64,000 bases of DNA, from contig NZ_LMNF01000001.1 of NCBI RefSeq assembly GCF_001422485.1, forward strand, positions 967,050 through 1,031,049, in the 5' to 3' direction. Each line of letters begins with the position of its first letter. Within the stretch, counting starts at the first letter, position 1. The DNA is from Agreia sp. Leaf283 (GTDB taxonomy: Bacteria; Actinomycetota; Actinomycetes; Actinomycetales; Microbacteriaceae). The notes under the pieces are model-generated. The model had not been told where the DNA came from. It made no database searches and saw only the letters and a program-made list of their open reading frames with translations. Shown piece after piece: positions 15,118 to 23,704 of the stretch. The translations under genes and the position numbers were made by a program.

Positions 15118-15924
15118 ATGAAGTGCAGCGTGCGCGACTGGAGCAGCCCCTTCGACCTCGCCGGTATCCCGCGCAGGGTCGTGCCCTTGGTGCTGGGCTA
15201 CGAACCCATTCAGGAGTCGCTTTCGGTGCGCGGCGGCGACCCGAAGCGATTCCTGCTCGAGCCGGTCACGGGCGCGATCGTCGTCTACGACGACGGCTGG
15301 GCGCTCGTCGACGGCGGGTTCAACCTCGACGGCGTGCGCGATCCTGAGCGCCGCGCCGCCCACTACGACTACGAGAGCTACACGGCCGTCGTGCCGCCCG
15401 GAGACGCACTCGCCGAGGGCGTCTCGGCCGCCGGGCTCGACTGGAGCGACCTGACCTTCTGCGCCATCTCGCACCTGCACCTCGACCACACCGGAGGCCT
15501 GCGCCTCGCCCCCACCGGCACGCCCGTCGTGGTGCAGCGCCGGGAGTGGCAGTGGCTCGAGACCGGAATCGGCCGGCGCGAGATCGTCGTCGCCGCAGAC
15601 GTGCTCGACGCCGATGTGCAGGTTCTGCTGCTCGACGGCGACACGGTTCTGGCCCCGGGCTTCACCGCTCTCGACACCCGCGGTCACACCCCGGGCCACC
15701 AGTCGTTCCGCGTCGATCTGGCGGAGCGCTCTGTCGTTCTCGCCTGCGATGCCGCCGATCTGCAGCGCAACCTGACCGAGCGCATCCCGTGCGGGTGGAC
15801 GGCGGTCCCCGGCGATGAGGATGCCGCGCAACGGTCGATCGAGCGGCTCGCCGATCTGGCGGGCGAGCCGGGCGTGGAGGTCTGGCCCGGGCACGACCCC
15901 GCGTTCAGCGCGTGGCAGCGCTGA
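15118..15924 (+). CDS. Metallo-beta-lactamase-fold hydrolase (lactonase-like)
   Basis: A 268-residue MBL-fold enzyme. The zinc motif is SHLHLDHTGG (HxHxDH), followed by GHTPGHQSF (third-site His), CDAADLQ (bridging Asp) and WPGHDP (last His). The layout resembles AHL-lactonase (AttM/AiiA-like) and other lactone-ring-opening members. ATG 15118 is chosen because CGGAGGAG stands just upstream; ATG 15090 is possible. Operator copy 4 lies 57-90 bp before the start. With the cyclase across the shared promoter, this suggests sequential ring opening. The 3' end overlaps the convergent TetR gene by 20 bp. Confidence 0.88.
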   Translation: MKCSVRDWSSPFDLAGIPRRVVPLVLGYEPIQESLSVRGGDPKRFLLEPVTGAIVVYDDGWALVDGGFNLDGVRDPERRAAHYDYESYTAVVPPGDALAEGVSAAGLDWSDLTFCAISHLHLDHTGGLRLAPTGTPVVVQRREWQWLETGIGRREIVVAADVLDADVQVLLLDGDTVLAPGFTALDTRGHTPGHQSFRVDLAERSVVLACDAADLQRNLTERIPCGWTAVPGDEDAAQRSIERLADLAGEPGVEVWPGHDPAFSAWQR

Positions 15925-16669
15925 GGGGTTCGAGTGCGGTGACCACGTCGGCCTCCTCGCGGGCGGCGGCGATCTGCGCCGTCGACAGGCCGAGCACGCG
16001 CAGGCACGAGGCGGCGATCGTGGAGTCGTCGTCGGAGGCGTCTGCCGACGAGCCCGTCGACGCGCCCCCGTCGCGGCGCAGCCGGATCACGAGCTCGGCG
16101 AGCTGAATCAGCACGTCGCCGATTCGCTCCTCGCTCATCGTGGCCGCCACATCGGGATGCGCAGCCGCCGCGCCGAGGCGGCCGTAGCTGGCGCGCAGCT
16201 GCTCCCGCTCGGCCCGGAACGCGTCGTAGCGCGGCTCCTGGATCTCGGGCAGGAGGTACAGCGTGCCGATGTTGTGCGGTGTCTGCCGCAGGGTTCGCGC
16301 GTCGACGCTGGCGAGCGCGAACAGCGCTCCGGCCGGCGTGATGTCGTGCGGGATGCGCGCCTCGACCTGCTGAACGAAGTCGATACTGGGGCGCACCGAT
16401 CCGCTGAGCAGCTCGGCGAGGATCTCGTCTTTTCCGGCGAAATGGTAGTAGAGCGACTGCTGCCGGATGCCCACCCGATCGGCGATCGCGCGCGTCGACG
16501 TTCCCGAGAACCCCGTCTCGGAGAACAGCGCCGCCGCGGCGTCGAGGATCTGCTCCCGCGAGCTCAGGGTCGGATTCTGCGCCTGGGCGCTGGCCCGGGG
16601 CCGACCCGCCTTGCCGGAGCCGGAGCCCGCGCCGGAGCCGGACGTGGAGACGGAACTCATGGGTGCCAT
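15905..16669 (-). CDS. TetR/AcrR-family transcriptional regulator
   Basis: A 254-residue regulator. After a flexible Ser/Gly-rich leader of about 30 residues come the DNA-binding helices (REQILDAAAALFSETGFSGTSTRAIADRVGIRQQSLYYHFAGKDEIL), with the usual tyrosine-tyrosine-histidine recognition turn. The remaining helical region is the ligand domain, with many His and Arg residues. ATG 16669 places it 7 bp after the amidase-type gene at 16677; ATG 16660 is equally possible. It is on the same strand and immediately downstream of the urea/guanidine operon, so it could regulate that operon as well as the MBL gene it overlaps. Confidence 0.88.
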   Translation of the reverse strand: MAPMSSVSTSGSGAGSGSGKAGRPRASAQAQNPTLSSREQILDAAAALFSETGFSGTSTRAIADRVGIRQQSLYYHFAGKDEILAELLSGSVRPSIDFVQQVEARIPHDITPAGALFALASVDARTLRQTPHNIGTLYLLPEIQEPRYDAFRAEREQLRASYGRLGAAAAHPDVAATMSEERIGDVLIQLAELVIRLRRDGGASTGSSADASDDDSTIAASCLRVLGLSTAQIAAAREEADVVTALEPLSAATR

Positions 16670-16676
16670 GGTCTCA

Positions 16677-18383
16677 CTAGATCGAGGCCTGCGCCCGTCG
16701 CCAGGCCAGCCATCCGCCGTGCCCGCTGATGTTCTCGGCACCGACCGTGGCGATCGGCTCGCAGAGGAACCCCGACACCGCGCCGCCGTCGGCCAGGGTC
16801 ACCCGACCGATGGTCATGGGCGAGGGCAGGGATGCGACGAACACCCCGAAGCCGGCCGCCGGCAGCGACCAGATCTCCCCGGCGATCGAGACGCCGTCGT
16901 GGTCGACGCGCAGCAGGCCCGGCTTGGGCGGCGTGGTGTCGAGCGCGAACAGGGCGTAGTCCGCGCTGGTCGTCGTGCTGCGCACGAACGAGCCCCCGGC
17001 CGCGACGAGCTGGTGGTTCAGCGGCTGGTCGGCGAGGTGGGCTCCGACCACGAGGATGTCGATGGTCGGCGACAGCAGGCGCTCCGCCAGCTGGTGCACG
17101 GCGAGGTCGTGGAAGGCGGGCGCGGTGATCATGACACCGAAGGGGAGCCCGTCGACGGTTCCGGCGGGAACGGACGACGACGCCATATCGAGCAGGTTCG
17201 CGTAGTTCGTGTAGCGCCCCATGCGGCTGTTTCCGCCGATCGGGTCGGCGGCGATCTCGTCGAGCGTCGGATGCCACGTGGTGGTCGGGGTGAGCAGGGC
17301 GTCGCATCCGTCGAGGGCGGCTGTCGCGACGGCGCCGAGCCTGTCGAGCTCCTCGCGGGCGTGGAACAGTTCGACGGCGGTGCGCTCGGCGCCGCCCAGC
17401 ACGATGGTGGCCACCGACTCATCGAGGTCGGTGCCGATGAGGTCGCGGTGTTCGTCGATGTGCGCACCCACGGCCGCGTAGCGCTCGGCGACGAAGGCGC
17501 TGTTGTAGAGCATCTGCGCGGCCTCGAGAAGGGCGGAGATGTCTACCTCGACGATGTCGAGGCCGGTGGCGGCGAGGCGGTCGGCCGCCGCGTGGAACGC
17601 CTCGGCCCAACCGGGCGCCAGACCTTCCAGCTGCGAGGCGGTGGGGATGCCGACACGGGGTCGCGGGGGAAGCGCGGCGGCCGTCGCATGCTGGGCCTGC
17701 TCCTCGAGCGTGCGCGCCAGGGGGTCGAGTCCGTCGGGGCCGGCGAGCAGCTCCGCCGTCTGGCGCGCGAGGCCGAGCTCACGGGCGAAGACGGTGACGC
17801 AGTCGAGGGTGCGGCAGGCCGGCACGACTCCGGTCGTGGGGATGCGGCCGCGGGTGAGCTTGACGCCGACGATGCCGTTGAGCGCCGCGGGCACGCGGCC
17901 GGATCCGGCGGTGTCGGTGCCGAGGGCGACGTCGACGATGCCGAGCGCCACGGCCACGGCCGACCCCGAGCTGGATCCGCCGGAGATGCGATCGGGGTTC
18001 CAGGCGTTGCGCACCGCGCCGTAGGGGCTGCGGGTGCCCACGAGTCCGGTCGCGAACTGGTCGAGGTTCGTCTTGCCGATGATCACGGCGCCGGCCGCCC
18101 GGAGCCGACCGACCGCGGTCGAATCCGCATCCGGCCGATAGGCGAAGCTGGGCGCGGCCGCCGTGGTGTCGAAACCGGCCGCGTCGATGTTGTCCTTGAC
18201 GCCGGCCACGGTTCCGGCGAGGGGCAGGCTTTCGCCCGCCGCGACGCGGGCGTCGATCGCCGCCGCCTCGTCGAGCGCGTCCTGCCGGTCGCGCAGGCTG
18301 ATCCAGATCTCGGGGCGGTCGACGGCGTCGATGCGTCGGAAGGCGGCGTCGACCCGGTCTACTGCGGTCGGGGCGAGGGTCAT
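16677..18383 (-). CDS. atzF: Allophanate hydrolase (amidase domain plus C-terminal allophanate hydrolase domain)
   Basis: A 568-residue two-domain enzyme that converts allophanate to ammonia and carbon dioxide. The amidase-signature domain (about 1-440) keeps the Lys in GVKDNID, the cis-Ser in GGSSSGSA and the nucleophile in DTAGSGRVPA. The AGxRVPA and TRGRIPTTGVVPACRTLDCV blocks are those of AtzF-type enzymes. The C-terminal domain (about 450-568, including DYALFALDTTPPKPGLLRV) is the small allophanate hydrolase domain. ATG 18383 overlaps the stop of the upstream carboxylase gene (ATGA); longer readings run through it. It is the last enzyme of the carboxylation route encoded here. Confidence 0.93.
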   Translation of the reverse strand: MTLAPTAVDRVDAAFRRIDAVDRPEIWISLRDRQDALDEAAAIDARVAAGESLPLAGTVAGVKDNIDAAGFDTTAAAPSFAYRPDADSTAVGRLRAAGAVIIGKTNLDQFATGLVGTRSPYGAVRNAWNPDRISGGSSSGSAVAVALGIVDVALGTDTAGSGRVPAALNGIVGVKLTRGRIPTTGVVPACRTLDCVTVFARELGLARQTAELLAGPDGLDPLARTLEEQAQHATAAALPPRPRVGIPTASQLEGLAPGWAEAFHAAADRLAATGLDIVEVDISALLEAAQMLYNSAFVAERYAAVGAHIDEHRDLIGTDLDESVATIVLGGAERTAVELFHAREELDRLGAVATAALDGCDALLTPTTTWHPTLDEIAADPIGGNSRMGRYTNYANLLDMASSSVPAGTVDGLPFGVMITAPAFHDLAVHQLAERLLSPTIDILVVGAHLADQPLNHQLVAAGGSFVRSTTTSADYALFALDTTPPKPGLLRVDHDGVSIAGEIWSLPAAGFGVFVASLPSPMTIGRVTLADGGAVSGFLCEPIATVGAENISGHGGWLAWRRAQASI

Positions 18384-21300
18384 GCTGCTGCTCCAATGAT
18401 CGAAATGAGAATCTGGCCGGGCGACACCTGGTCCCCGGGTCGCACGTGGATCTCGCCCACGATGCCGTCGTGTGTGGCCGAAACGGATGATTCCATCTTC
18501 ATGGCTTCGAGCGCCATCAGCTTCTCGCCGGCGCTCACCGCCTGACCGGGTTCGACGGCGATCTGCCACACCGTCGACGTGAACGGCGCGGCCACGCCGA
18601 AAGAGCCTTCCGCGACGACGACGGCGTCGGCCGGCGCGCTCGCCTTCTCGTCGGGGCGCACATCGAATTCGCCGGATGCGCGCCAGCGCTCCTTCTCCTC
18701 GCCGAACGCGCGCGCCTGCGTCTCACGGAAGTCGGCGATGGAGTCAGCGTTGTCGGCGAGGAAGCGCTGGTAGTCGGCGATCGCGAACGTGCCCTCCCTC
18801 GTCTCGAACTCGCCGCGGCCGGCGTCGGTCTCGGCGCGCAGCTCGAGCAGTTCGTCGGCGCCCACCGGGTACCACTCGATGCGGTCGAAGAAGCGCAGCG
18901 CCCACGGGTTCTCCTGGAACAGGCCGCCGCGGCGGAAGCGGTTCCAGACCTGCACGGTGCGTCCGACGAACTGGTAGCCGCCGGGGCCCTCCATGCCGTA
19001 GATGCAGAGGTACGCTCCGCCGATGCCGACCGAGTTCTCGGCCGTCCAGGTGCGGGCGGGGTTGTACTTGGTGGTCACGAGCCTGTGCCGCGGGTCGAGC
19101 GGCGTGGCCACGGGCGCCCCGAGGTACACGTCGCCGAGCCCGAGCACGAGATAGGTGGCGTCGAACACGGTCTTCAGCACGTCGTCGACCGAGTCGAGCC
19201 CGTTGATGCGGCGGATGAAGTCGATGTTCGACGGCGTCCACGGCGCGTCGGAACGCACGCCGTTCATGTACCGCTCGATGGCGAGGTGGGTCGCCGGGTC
19301 GTCCCACGACAGCGGCAGTCGCACGGTTCGAGAGGGCACGACCAGCTCGTGGGTGGCCGGGATGTCCTGCTCGAGTTCGCGCAGCAGCCCCGCCAGCGCC
19401 GTGGCCTTCAGCTCGGAGGAGTCGGTGTGGATCTGCAGCGACCGGATGCCGGGCGTCAGCTCGAGCACGCCCTGGGGCGACTCGCTCTGCAGTCTCTCCA
19501 TCAGCGCGTGCACGCGCATCCGCAACCCCAGGTCGAGCGTGAGGTCGCCGTACTCGACGAGCAGATTGTCGTCGCCGTCGCGGCGATACGTGACGGAGGG
19601 TCGGGCGTCGGTGGCCTCGAGCCGGTCGATCACGCCGTCGTCTCCGTCGCCGCCGGAGGTCGCGACGGTGAACGAGGCGCGGTCGGCGTCGAGCGCGGCC
19701 GCGTCGGCCTCGCGCACGGGAACGAAGCGGATGGTGTCGCCGGGGCGCAGCTGCCCGACCTTCCACAGCTCGCCGCTCGCGACCACCGCCGGGCAGACGA
19801 AGCCGCCGAGGCTCGGGCCGTCGGGGCCGAGGATGATCGGGGTGTCGCCGGTGAAGTCGATCGCGCCCACCGCGTAGGGGTTGTCGTGGATGTTCGACGG
19901 GTGCAGGCCGGCCTCGCCGCCGTCTTCGCGAGCCCACTCCGGGCGCGGCCCGTCGAGGCGCACGCCGGTGCGGGCGGAGTTGTAGTGCACCGTGTAGTCG
20001 GTGGAGTAGAAGACGTCGAGGTCGCCGCGGGTGAAGAAGTCGGGCGCGCCGTGCGGCCCCTCGGTCACTCCGATCTGCCAGGTGGTCGTCAGCGCCGGCC
20101 GTCGATCGGCGGGGGTGGCGCCGCCGACCCGCGTAAGACGGGTGCCCGCGGGGAAGGCCGGATGTGCTGCGTCGGAGTCGGGCGAGCCCGGCCGCAGCAC
20201 GTCGCCCGGCAGCAGGGCGCGGCCGGCATGCCCGCCGAAGCCACCGAGGGTGAAGGTCGACGCGCTGCCGAGATACAGCGGAACGTCGATGCCGCCCCGG
20301 ATAGCGAGATACGAGCGCTGGCCGGGGCCGTGCAGGGTGCCGATGCTCAGCACGCTGCCGGCGGCCACCTCGACCGGCTGCCACATCGGCAGCTCGGCGC
20401 CGTCGAGGGTCGCGGATGCCGGTGCGCCGGTCAGGGCGATCAGGCCCGGCGCGCTGAATCGCAGGGTGGGCCCGGTGGCCGTGATCTCGAGGCCGGGTGC
20501 GCCGGCGGGGTTGCCCACGGCGAGGTTGGCCTCCGAGAACGAGACGGCGTCCATCGGGCCGCTCGGCGGCACGCCGACCTGCCAGTAGCCGGTGCGGCCC
20601 GGCATGTCCTGCACCGTCGTCATCGCGCCGGCATCCAGCACGTCGATGCGGGGATCGGGGTCTGCCGTGCTGTCGAGGGTGGAGGTGGAGTGCGCGGCGG
20701 CGCGCAGGCCGGTCTCGTCGGTGAGCGAGCGCAGCAGGCCCAGGTTGGTGACGACGCCGTCGACGCGGCTGGCGTCGAGTCCCTCTCGCAGCAGATCGAG
20801 TGCGGCGTCGCGCGTGGGAGCGGCGGCGATGACCTTGGCGAGCATCGGGTCGTAGTAGGGCGACACCTCGAGGCCGGTCTCGATCCAGCCGTCGATGCGA
20901 ACGCCGGTGAGGGTCGGGGTGCCGAAGCCGGGGAAGGCGGCCTGGGTGACGAGTCCCGAGCTGGGCAGGCCGTTCTTGTCGGGGTCTTCGGCGTAGACGC
21001 GGGCCTCGAACGCGTGGCCGCTCGGTTCGAACGGGGTGGTGAAGATCGCGGGGTCGATGCCCTCGGCGCCGTCGCGGGCGAGGCGCAGCATCAGAGCCAC
21101 CAGGTCGACGCCGTAGACCTCTTCGGTGACCGGATGCTCGACCTGCAGCCGGGTGTTCACTTCGAGGAACGAGGCCTCCTCGCGGATCGGGTCGTAGACG
21201 AACTCGACGGTGCCGGCCGAGCGGTACTCGACCGACGCCGCGAGCGACCGGGCGGAATCGTGCAGTTGCCGGCGCACGGCATCCGGAAGCGCGGGAGCGG

Positions 21301-22033
21301 GCGCCTCTTCAATGACCTTCTGATTGCGTCGCTGCAGCGAGCAGTCGCGGTCGCCGATCACGGCGACGCGGCCGTCACCGGCGCCGAACAGCTGCACCTC
21401 CACGTGGCGGGCCGGCCGCACGAGGCGCTCGAGGAAGACGCCGGCCGAGCCGAAGTTCTTCTCGCCGAGACGGGCGACCCGGTCGTAGGCCTCGCGCACC
21501 TCGTCGAGGGTGGTGCAGGCCTGCATGCCGATTCCGCCGCCGCCGCCGGTGGCCTTCAGCATGACCGGAAGCCCGATGCTCTCGGCGGCCGCGACCGCCT
21601 CGTCGGTCGACGAGAGAAGGCCGGTTCCGGCGAGCATCGGCACGCCGGCGAGGGCGGCGAGCTCGCGGGCCGTGTGCTTCTCGCCGAACGATGCGATCTG
21701 GGCGGCCGTGGGGCCGATGAAGCTCATGCCTGCTGCCTCGACGCGTCGGGCGAACTCGAGGTTCTCCGACAGAAAGCCGTAGCCGGGATGGATGGCGCCG
21801 ACGCCCAGCCGCTCGGAGGCGGCGAGGATCGCGTCGATGTCGAGGTACGACTCGCGGGCCGGAGCCGGACCGAGGCGCACGGCCTCATCGGCCTCGCGCA
21901 CGTGCGGGGCGGCGCGGTCGGCGTCGGAGTAGACCGCCACCGTTCGGAGGCCGAGGGTGCGCGCCGAGCGGATGATGCGGCGCGCGATCTCGCCCCTGTT
22001 CGCGATGAGCAGGGTGTCGAAGGCGGGGGTCAT
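18380..22033 (-). CDS. Biotin-dependent urea/guanidine carboxylase
   Basis: A 1217-residue multidomain enzyme. Residues 1 to about 445 are biotin carboxylase with an ATP-grasp fold (LLIANRGEIARRII, GGGGGIGMQ, EVNTRLQVEHPVTE). Carboxyltransferase halves follow: AHS2 (about 465-790, DAGAMTTVQDMPGRTG) and AHS1 (about 805-1010, VEYGDLTLDLGLRMRVH). The biotinyl domain at the end has K1179 in EAMKMES. This is the complete urea-carboxylase plan. The enzyme ATP-dependently carboxylates urea or guanidine, giving allophanate or carboxyguanidine. Its two DUF1989 neighbours favour guanidine as substrate. ATGA overlaps link it to both neighbours. Confidence 0.93.
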   Translation of the reverse strand: MTPAFDTLLIANRGEIARRIIRSARTLGLRTVAVYSDADRAAPHVREADEAVRLGPAPARESYLDIDAILAASERLGVGAIHPGYGFLSENLEFARRVEAAGMSFIGPTAAQIASFGEKHTARELAALAGVPMLAGTGLLSSTDEAVAAAESIGLPVMLKATGGGGGIGMQACTTLDEVREAYDRVARLGEKNFGSAGVFLERLVRPARHVEVQLFGAGDGRVAVIGDRDCSLQRRNQKVIEEAPAPALPDAVRRQLHDSARSLAASVEYRSAGTVEFVYDPIREEASFLEVNTRLQVEHPVTEEVYGVDLVALMLRLARDGAEGIDPAIFTTPFEPSGHAFEARVYAEDPDKNGLPSSGLVTQAAFPGFGTPTLTGVRIDGWIETGLEVSPYYDPMLAKVIAAAPTRDAALDLLREGLDASRVDGVVTNLGLLRSLTDETGLRAAAHSTSTLDSTADPDPRIDVLDAGAMTTVQDMPGRTGYWQVGVPPSGPMDAVSFSEANLAVGNPAGAPGLEITATGPTLRFSAPGLIALTGAPASATLDGAELPMWQPVEVAAGSVLSIGTLHGPGQRSYLAIRGGIDVPLYLGSASTFTLGGFGGHAGRALLPGDVLRPGSPDSDAAHPAFPAGTRLTRVGGATPADRRPALTTTWQIGVTEGPHGAPDFFTRGDLDVFYSTDYTVHYNSARTGVRLDGPRPEWAREDGGEAGLHPSNIHDNPYAVGAIDFTGDTPIILGPDGPSLGGFVCPAVVASGELWKVGQLRPGDTIRFVPVREADAAALDADRASFTVATSGGDGDDGVIDRLEATDARPSVTYRRDGDDNLLVEYGDLTLDLGLRMRVHALMERLQSESPQGVLELTPGIRSLQIHTDSSELKATALAGLLRELEQDIPATHELVVPSRTVRLPLSWDDPATHLAIERYMNGVRSDAPWTPSNIDFIRRINGLDSVDDVLKTVFDATYLVLGLGDVYLGAPVATPLDPRHRLVTTKYNPARTWTAENSVGIGGAYLCIYGMEGPGGYQFVGRTVQVWNRFRRGGLFQENPWALRFFDRIEWYPVGADELLELRAETDAGRGEFETREGTFAIADYQRFLADNADSIADFRETQARAFGEEKERWRASGEFDVRPDEKASAPADAVVVAEGSFGVAAPFTSTVWQIAVEPGQAVSAGEKLMALEAMKMESSVSATHDGIVGEIHVRPGDQVSPGQILISIIGAAA

Positions 22034-22818
22034 GCGTTGTCCGGTCCTGTCTCGCGCAGCGGGTCGGTGACCAGCATGCGCAGGGGAGTGCAGTTGAAGT
22101 CGTTGCAGGGATTGTTCATCTGGGGGCAGTTCGAGACGATCACGAGCACGTCCATCTCGGCCCGGATGGCGACCCGCTTGCCCGGAGCGGACATGCCGTC
22201 GACGATGCCGAGCGCGCCGTCGGGCTCGACGGGCACGTTCATGAACCAGTTGATGTTCGAGACGAGGTCGCGGGCGCCCAGTCCGTGGCGGGCCGCCTCG
22301 GCGAGGAAGTTCTCGCGGCAGCCGTGCTGGTGCTCGGTGTGGAACCCGTAGCGCAGCGTGTTCGACTCCTTCGAGCAGGCGCCCCCGATTGTGTCCTGCC
22401 GGTCGATCTCGTTGCCGGTCACGGTCATCAGTGGGCGGCCGAGGTTGGAGCGCAGCACCGATCCTTCCCTGAGGTAGGCGTTGCCCTGCCACGCGAGGGT
22501 GTCGGGCGCCGAGTAGCGCTCGTCGGTGTCGTGCGCGTTGTAGACCAGGAAGTCGGCCGACTGGTTGCCCCCGACGTCGACGATGGTGAGCGTCTGCCCG
22601 GCGAGGAGCCGCGCTGACCAGGGCGCGAGCGGGGCGACGGTCTGGTCGAGCACCACGGGGCCGGATGCGAGGGGCCCGTTCGGGTCGAGCGTGGTGCCGT
22701 CGACATAGTGGGCGCCGACGGGCACGGTCGTGACGAGGGCGCGGCCTGCGACGGTGTGGGTGGTGGTGCCGGTGGCGGTGCCGGTGCTTGTTGGGGTGGT
22801 GCTGGTGCTGGTGCTCAC
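22030..22818 (-). CDS. DUF1989 protein, urea-carboxylase-associated (probable carboxyguanidine deiminase subunit)
   Basis: A 262-residue protein of the DUF1989 family. Conserved blocks are VDVGGNQSADFLVYNAHD, NLGRPLMTVTGNEIDRQDTIGGACS, GCRENFLAEAARHGLGARDLVSNINWFMNVPVEPDG and a Cys-rich end (SNCPQMNNPCNDFNCTPLR). Members of this family next to urea carboxylase genes have been shown in Pseudomonas to act as the two-subunit carboxyguanidine deiminase. The GTG at 22818 overlaps the preceding stop (GTGA), giving a Thr/Ser-rich leader; a longer frame exists but is a shadow of the other subunit. The C-terminal cysteines are retained, the other subunit lacks them. Confidence 0.88.
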   Translation of the reverse strand: MSTSTSTTPTSTGTATGTTTHTVAGRALVTTVPVGAHYVDGTTLDPNGPLASGPVVLDQTVAPLAPWSARLLAGQTLTIVDVGGNQSADFLVYNAHDTDERYSAPDTLAWQGNAYLREGSVLRSNLGRPLMTVTGNEIDRQDTIGGACSKESNTLRYGFHTEHQHGCRENFLAEAARHGLGARDLVSNINWFMNVPVEPDGALGIVDGMSAPGKRVAIRAEMDVLVIVSNCPQMNNPCNDFNCTPLRMLVTDPLRETGPDNA

Positions 22819-23663
22819 AGTGCTCGGGCCTCCGCGTAGTCGATCGAGTTCAGATAGGCGCGGTTCACCTCGGGCGTCGCGGTGAACTGCGGGTCGCCGG
22901 GCAGGGTGGGCTCGCCCGGCCAGGCGTGCACGACGAGCGGCCCGACCAGGTAGTCGTCGGCCGGATCGAGCGGATGAGGCACGTTGACGATCAGCACGAC
23001 CAGCGGAAGCTCGGCCACCAGCTCGACGTGCGCGCCCGCACCGGCGCTGCCGAGAAAGGTCAGCGCGCCATCCGGTTCGACCCGAACGCCCTGGAAGAAC
23101 GAGACGCTCGGCGGCAGATCGCGCCCGGTGAGCCCGTGCTTGGCCGCGGCCAGCAGAAAGCGCGAGCGGCCGGATGGCGACGGCCCCTCGGGAGCCGCCG
23201 ATCCGTATTTCGCCGTGGTCGACTCGTCGGTGCTCGTGCCGCAGAACGTATCGTGGTGGCCCGAGGTGTCGGAGGTGATGGTGGCCAGCGCGCGGCCGTC
23301 GCCCGAGAGCAGCGGGTGACCTGCCCCGAGGTAGGCCTGCCACGGGATCTTGATGGTGTCGGCCACGTTGAGCCGTTCGTTCGTCTCGAGGGCGTTGAAC
23401 ACCACGACGTGAGCGCATGCCGTGCCCGTGGGGTCGTCGAGCCGCAGCCGCGTGCCGCGGGCGATGACCTTGTGCGTGTACCCGCCGGGGGCGACCGTCT
23501 CGGCCCAGACCAGGGCGTCGCGATCGACCCCCTTGGGAACCACCGGCGACGACGAGGCGGGTCGGTAGGGCATGTACTCCGAGGTGCGTTCGGCCTGCGC
23601 GCGTGCGTCGGCTCTCGCCGCCAGCACGCTGTCGGTCTGGTGGTCGTCGGCTATCGAGGTCAT
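22815..23663 (-). CDS. DUF1989 protein, urea-carboxylase-associated (probable second deiminase subunit)
   Basis: A 282-residue paralogue of the next gene. It shares the overall plan: VVVFNALETNERLNVADTIKIPWQAYLG, GRALATITSDTSGHHDTFCGTSTDE, RFLLAAAKHGLTGRDLPPSVSFFQGVRVEPDG and the closing VLIVNVPHPLDP segment, where the Cys cluster of its partner is replaced by Pro and Asp. In the characterised systems the two paralogues form a heteromeric carboxyguanidine deiminase that yields allophanate. ATG 23663 fits the start of homology; the upstream extension is a frame artefact. It is preceded by 41 bp after the permease gene and joined by GTGA to its partner. Confidence 0.87.
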   Translation of the reverse strand: MTSIADDHQTDSVLAARADARAQAERTSEYMPYRPASSSPVVPKGVDRDALVWAETVAPGGYTHKVIARGTRLRLDDPTGTACAHVVVFNALETNERLNVADTIKIPWQAYLGAGHPLLSGDGRALATITSDTSGHHDTFCGTSTDESTTAKYGSAAPEGPSPSGRSRFLLAAAKHGLTGRDLPPSVSFFQGVRVEPDGALTFLGSAGAGAHVELVAELPLVVLIVNVPHPLDPADDYLVGPLVVHAWPGEPTLPGDPQFTATPEVNRAYLNSIDYAEARAL

Positions 23664-23704
23664 GGTGCCGGTGCTCTCTTTCGGGTGGTGCGGGTAGTGG
23701 TGTT

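Noticed and set aside
19085-22351. 1088-residue plus-strand frame across the carboxylase
   Set aside because: A long frame is expected by chance in high-GC DNA; the minus strand has a complete multi-domain carboxylase with all motifs.
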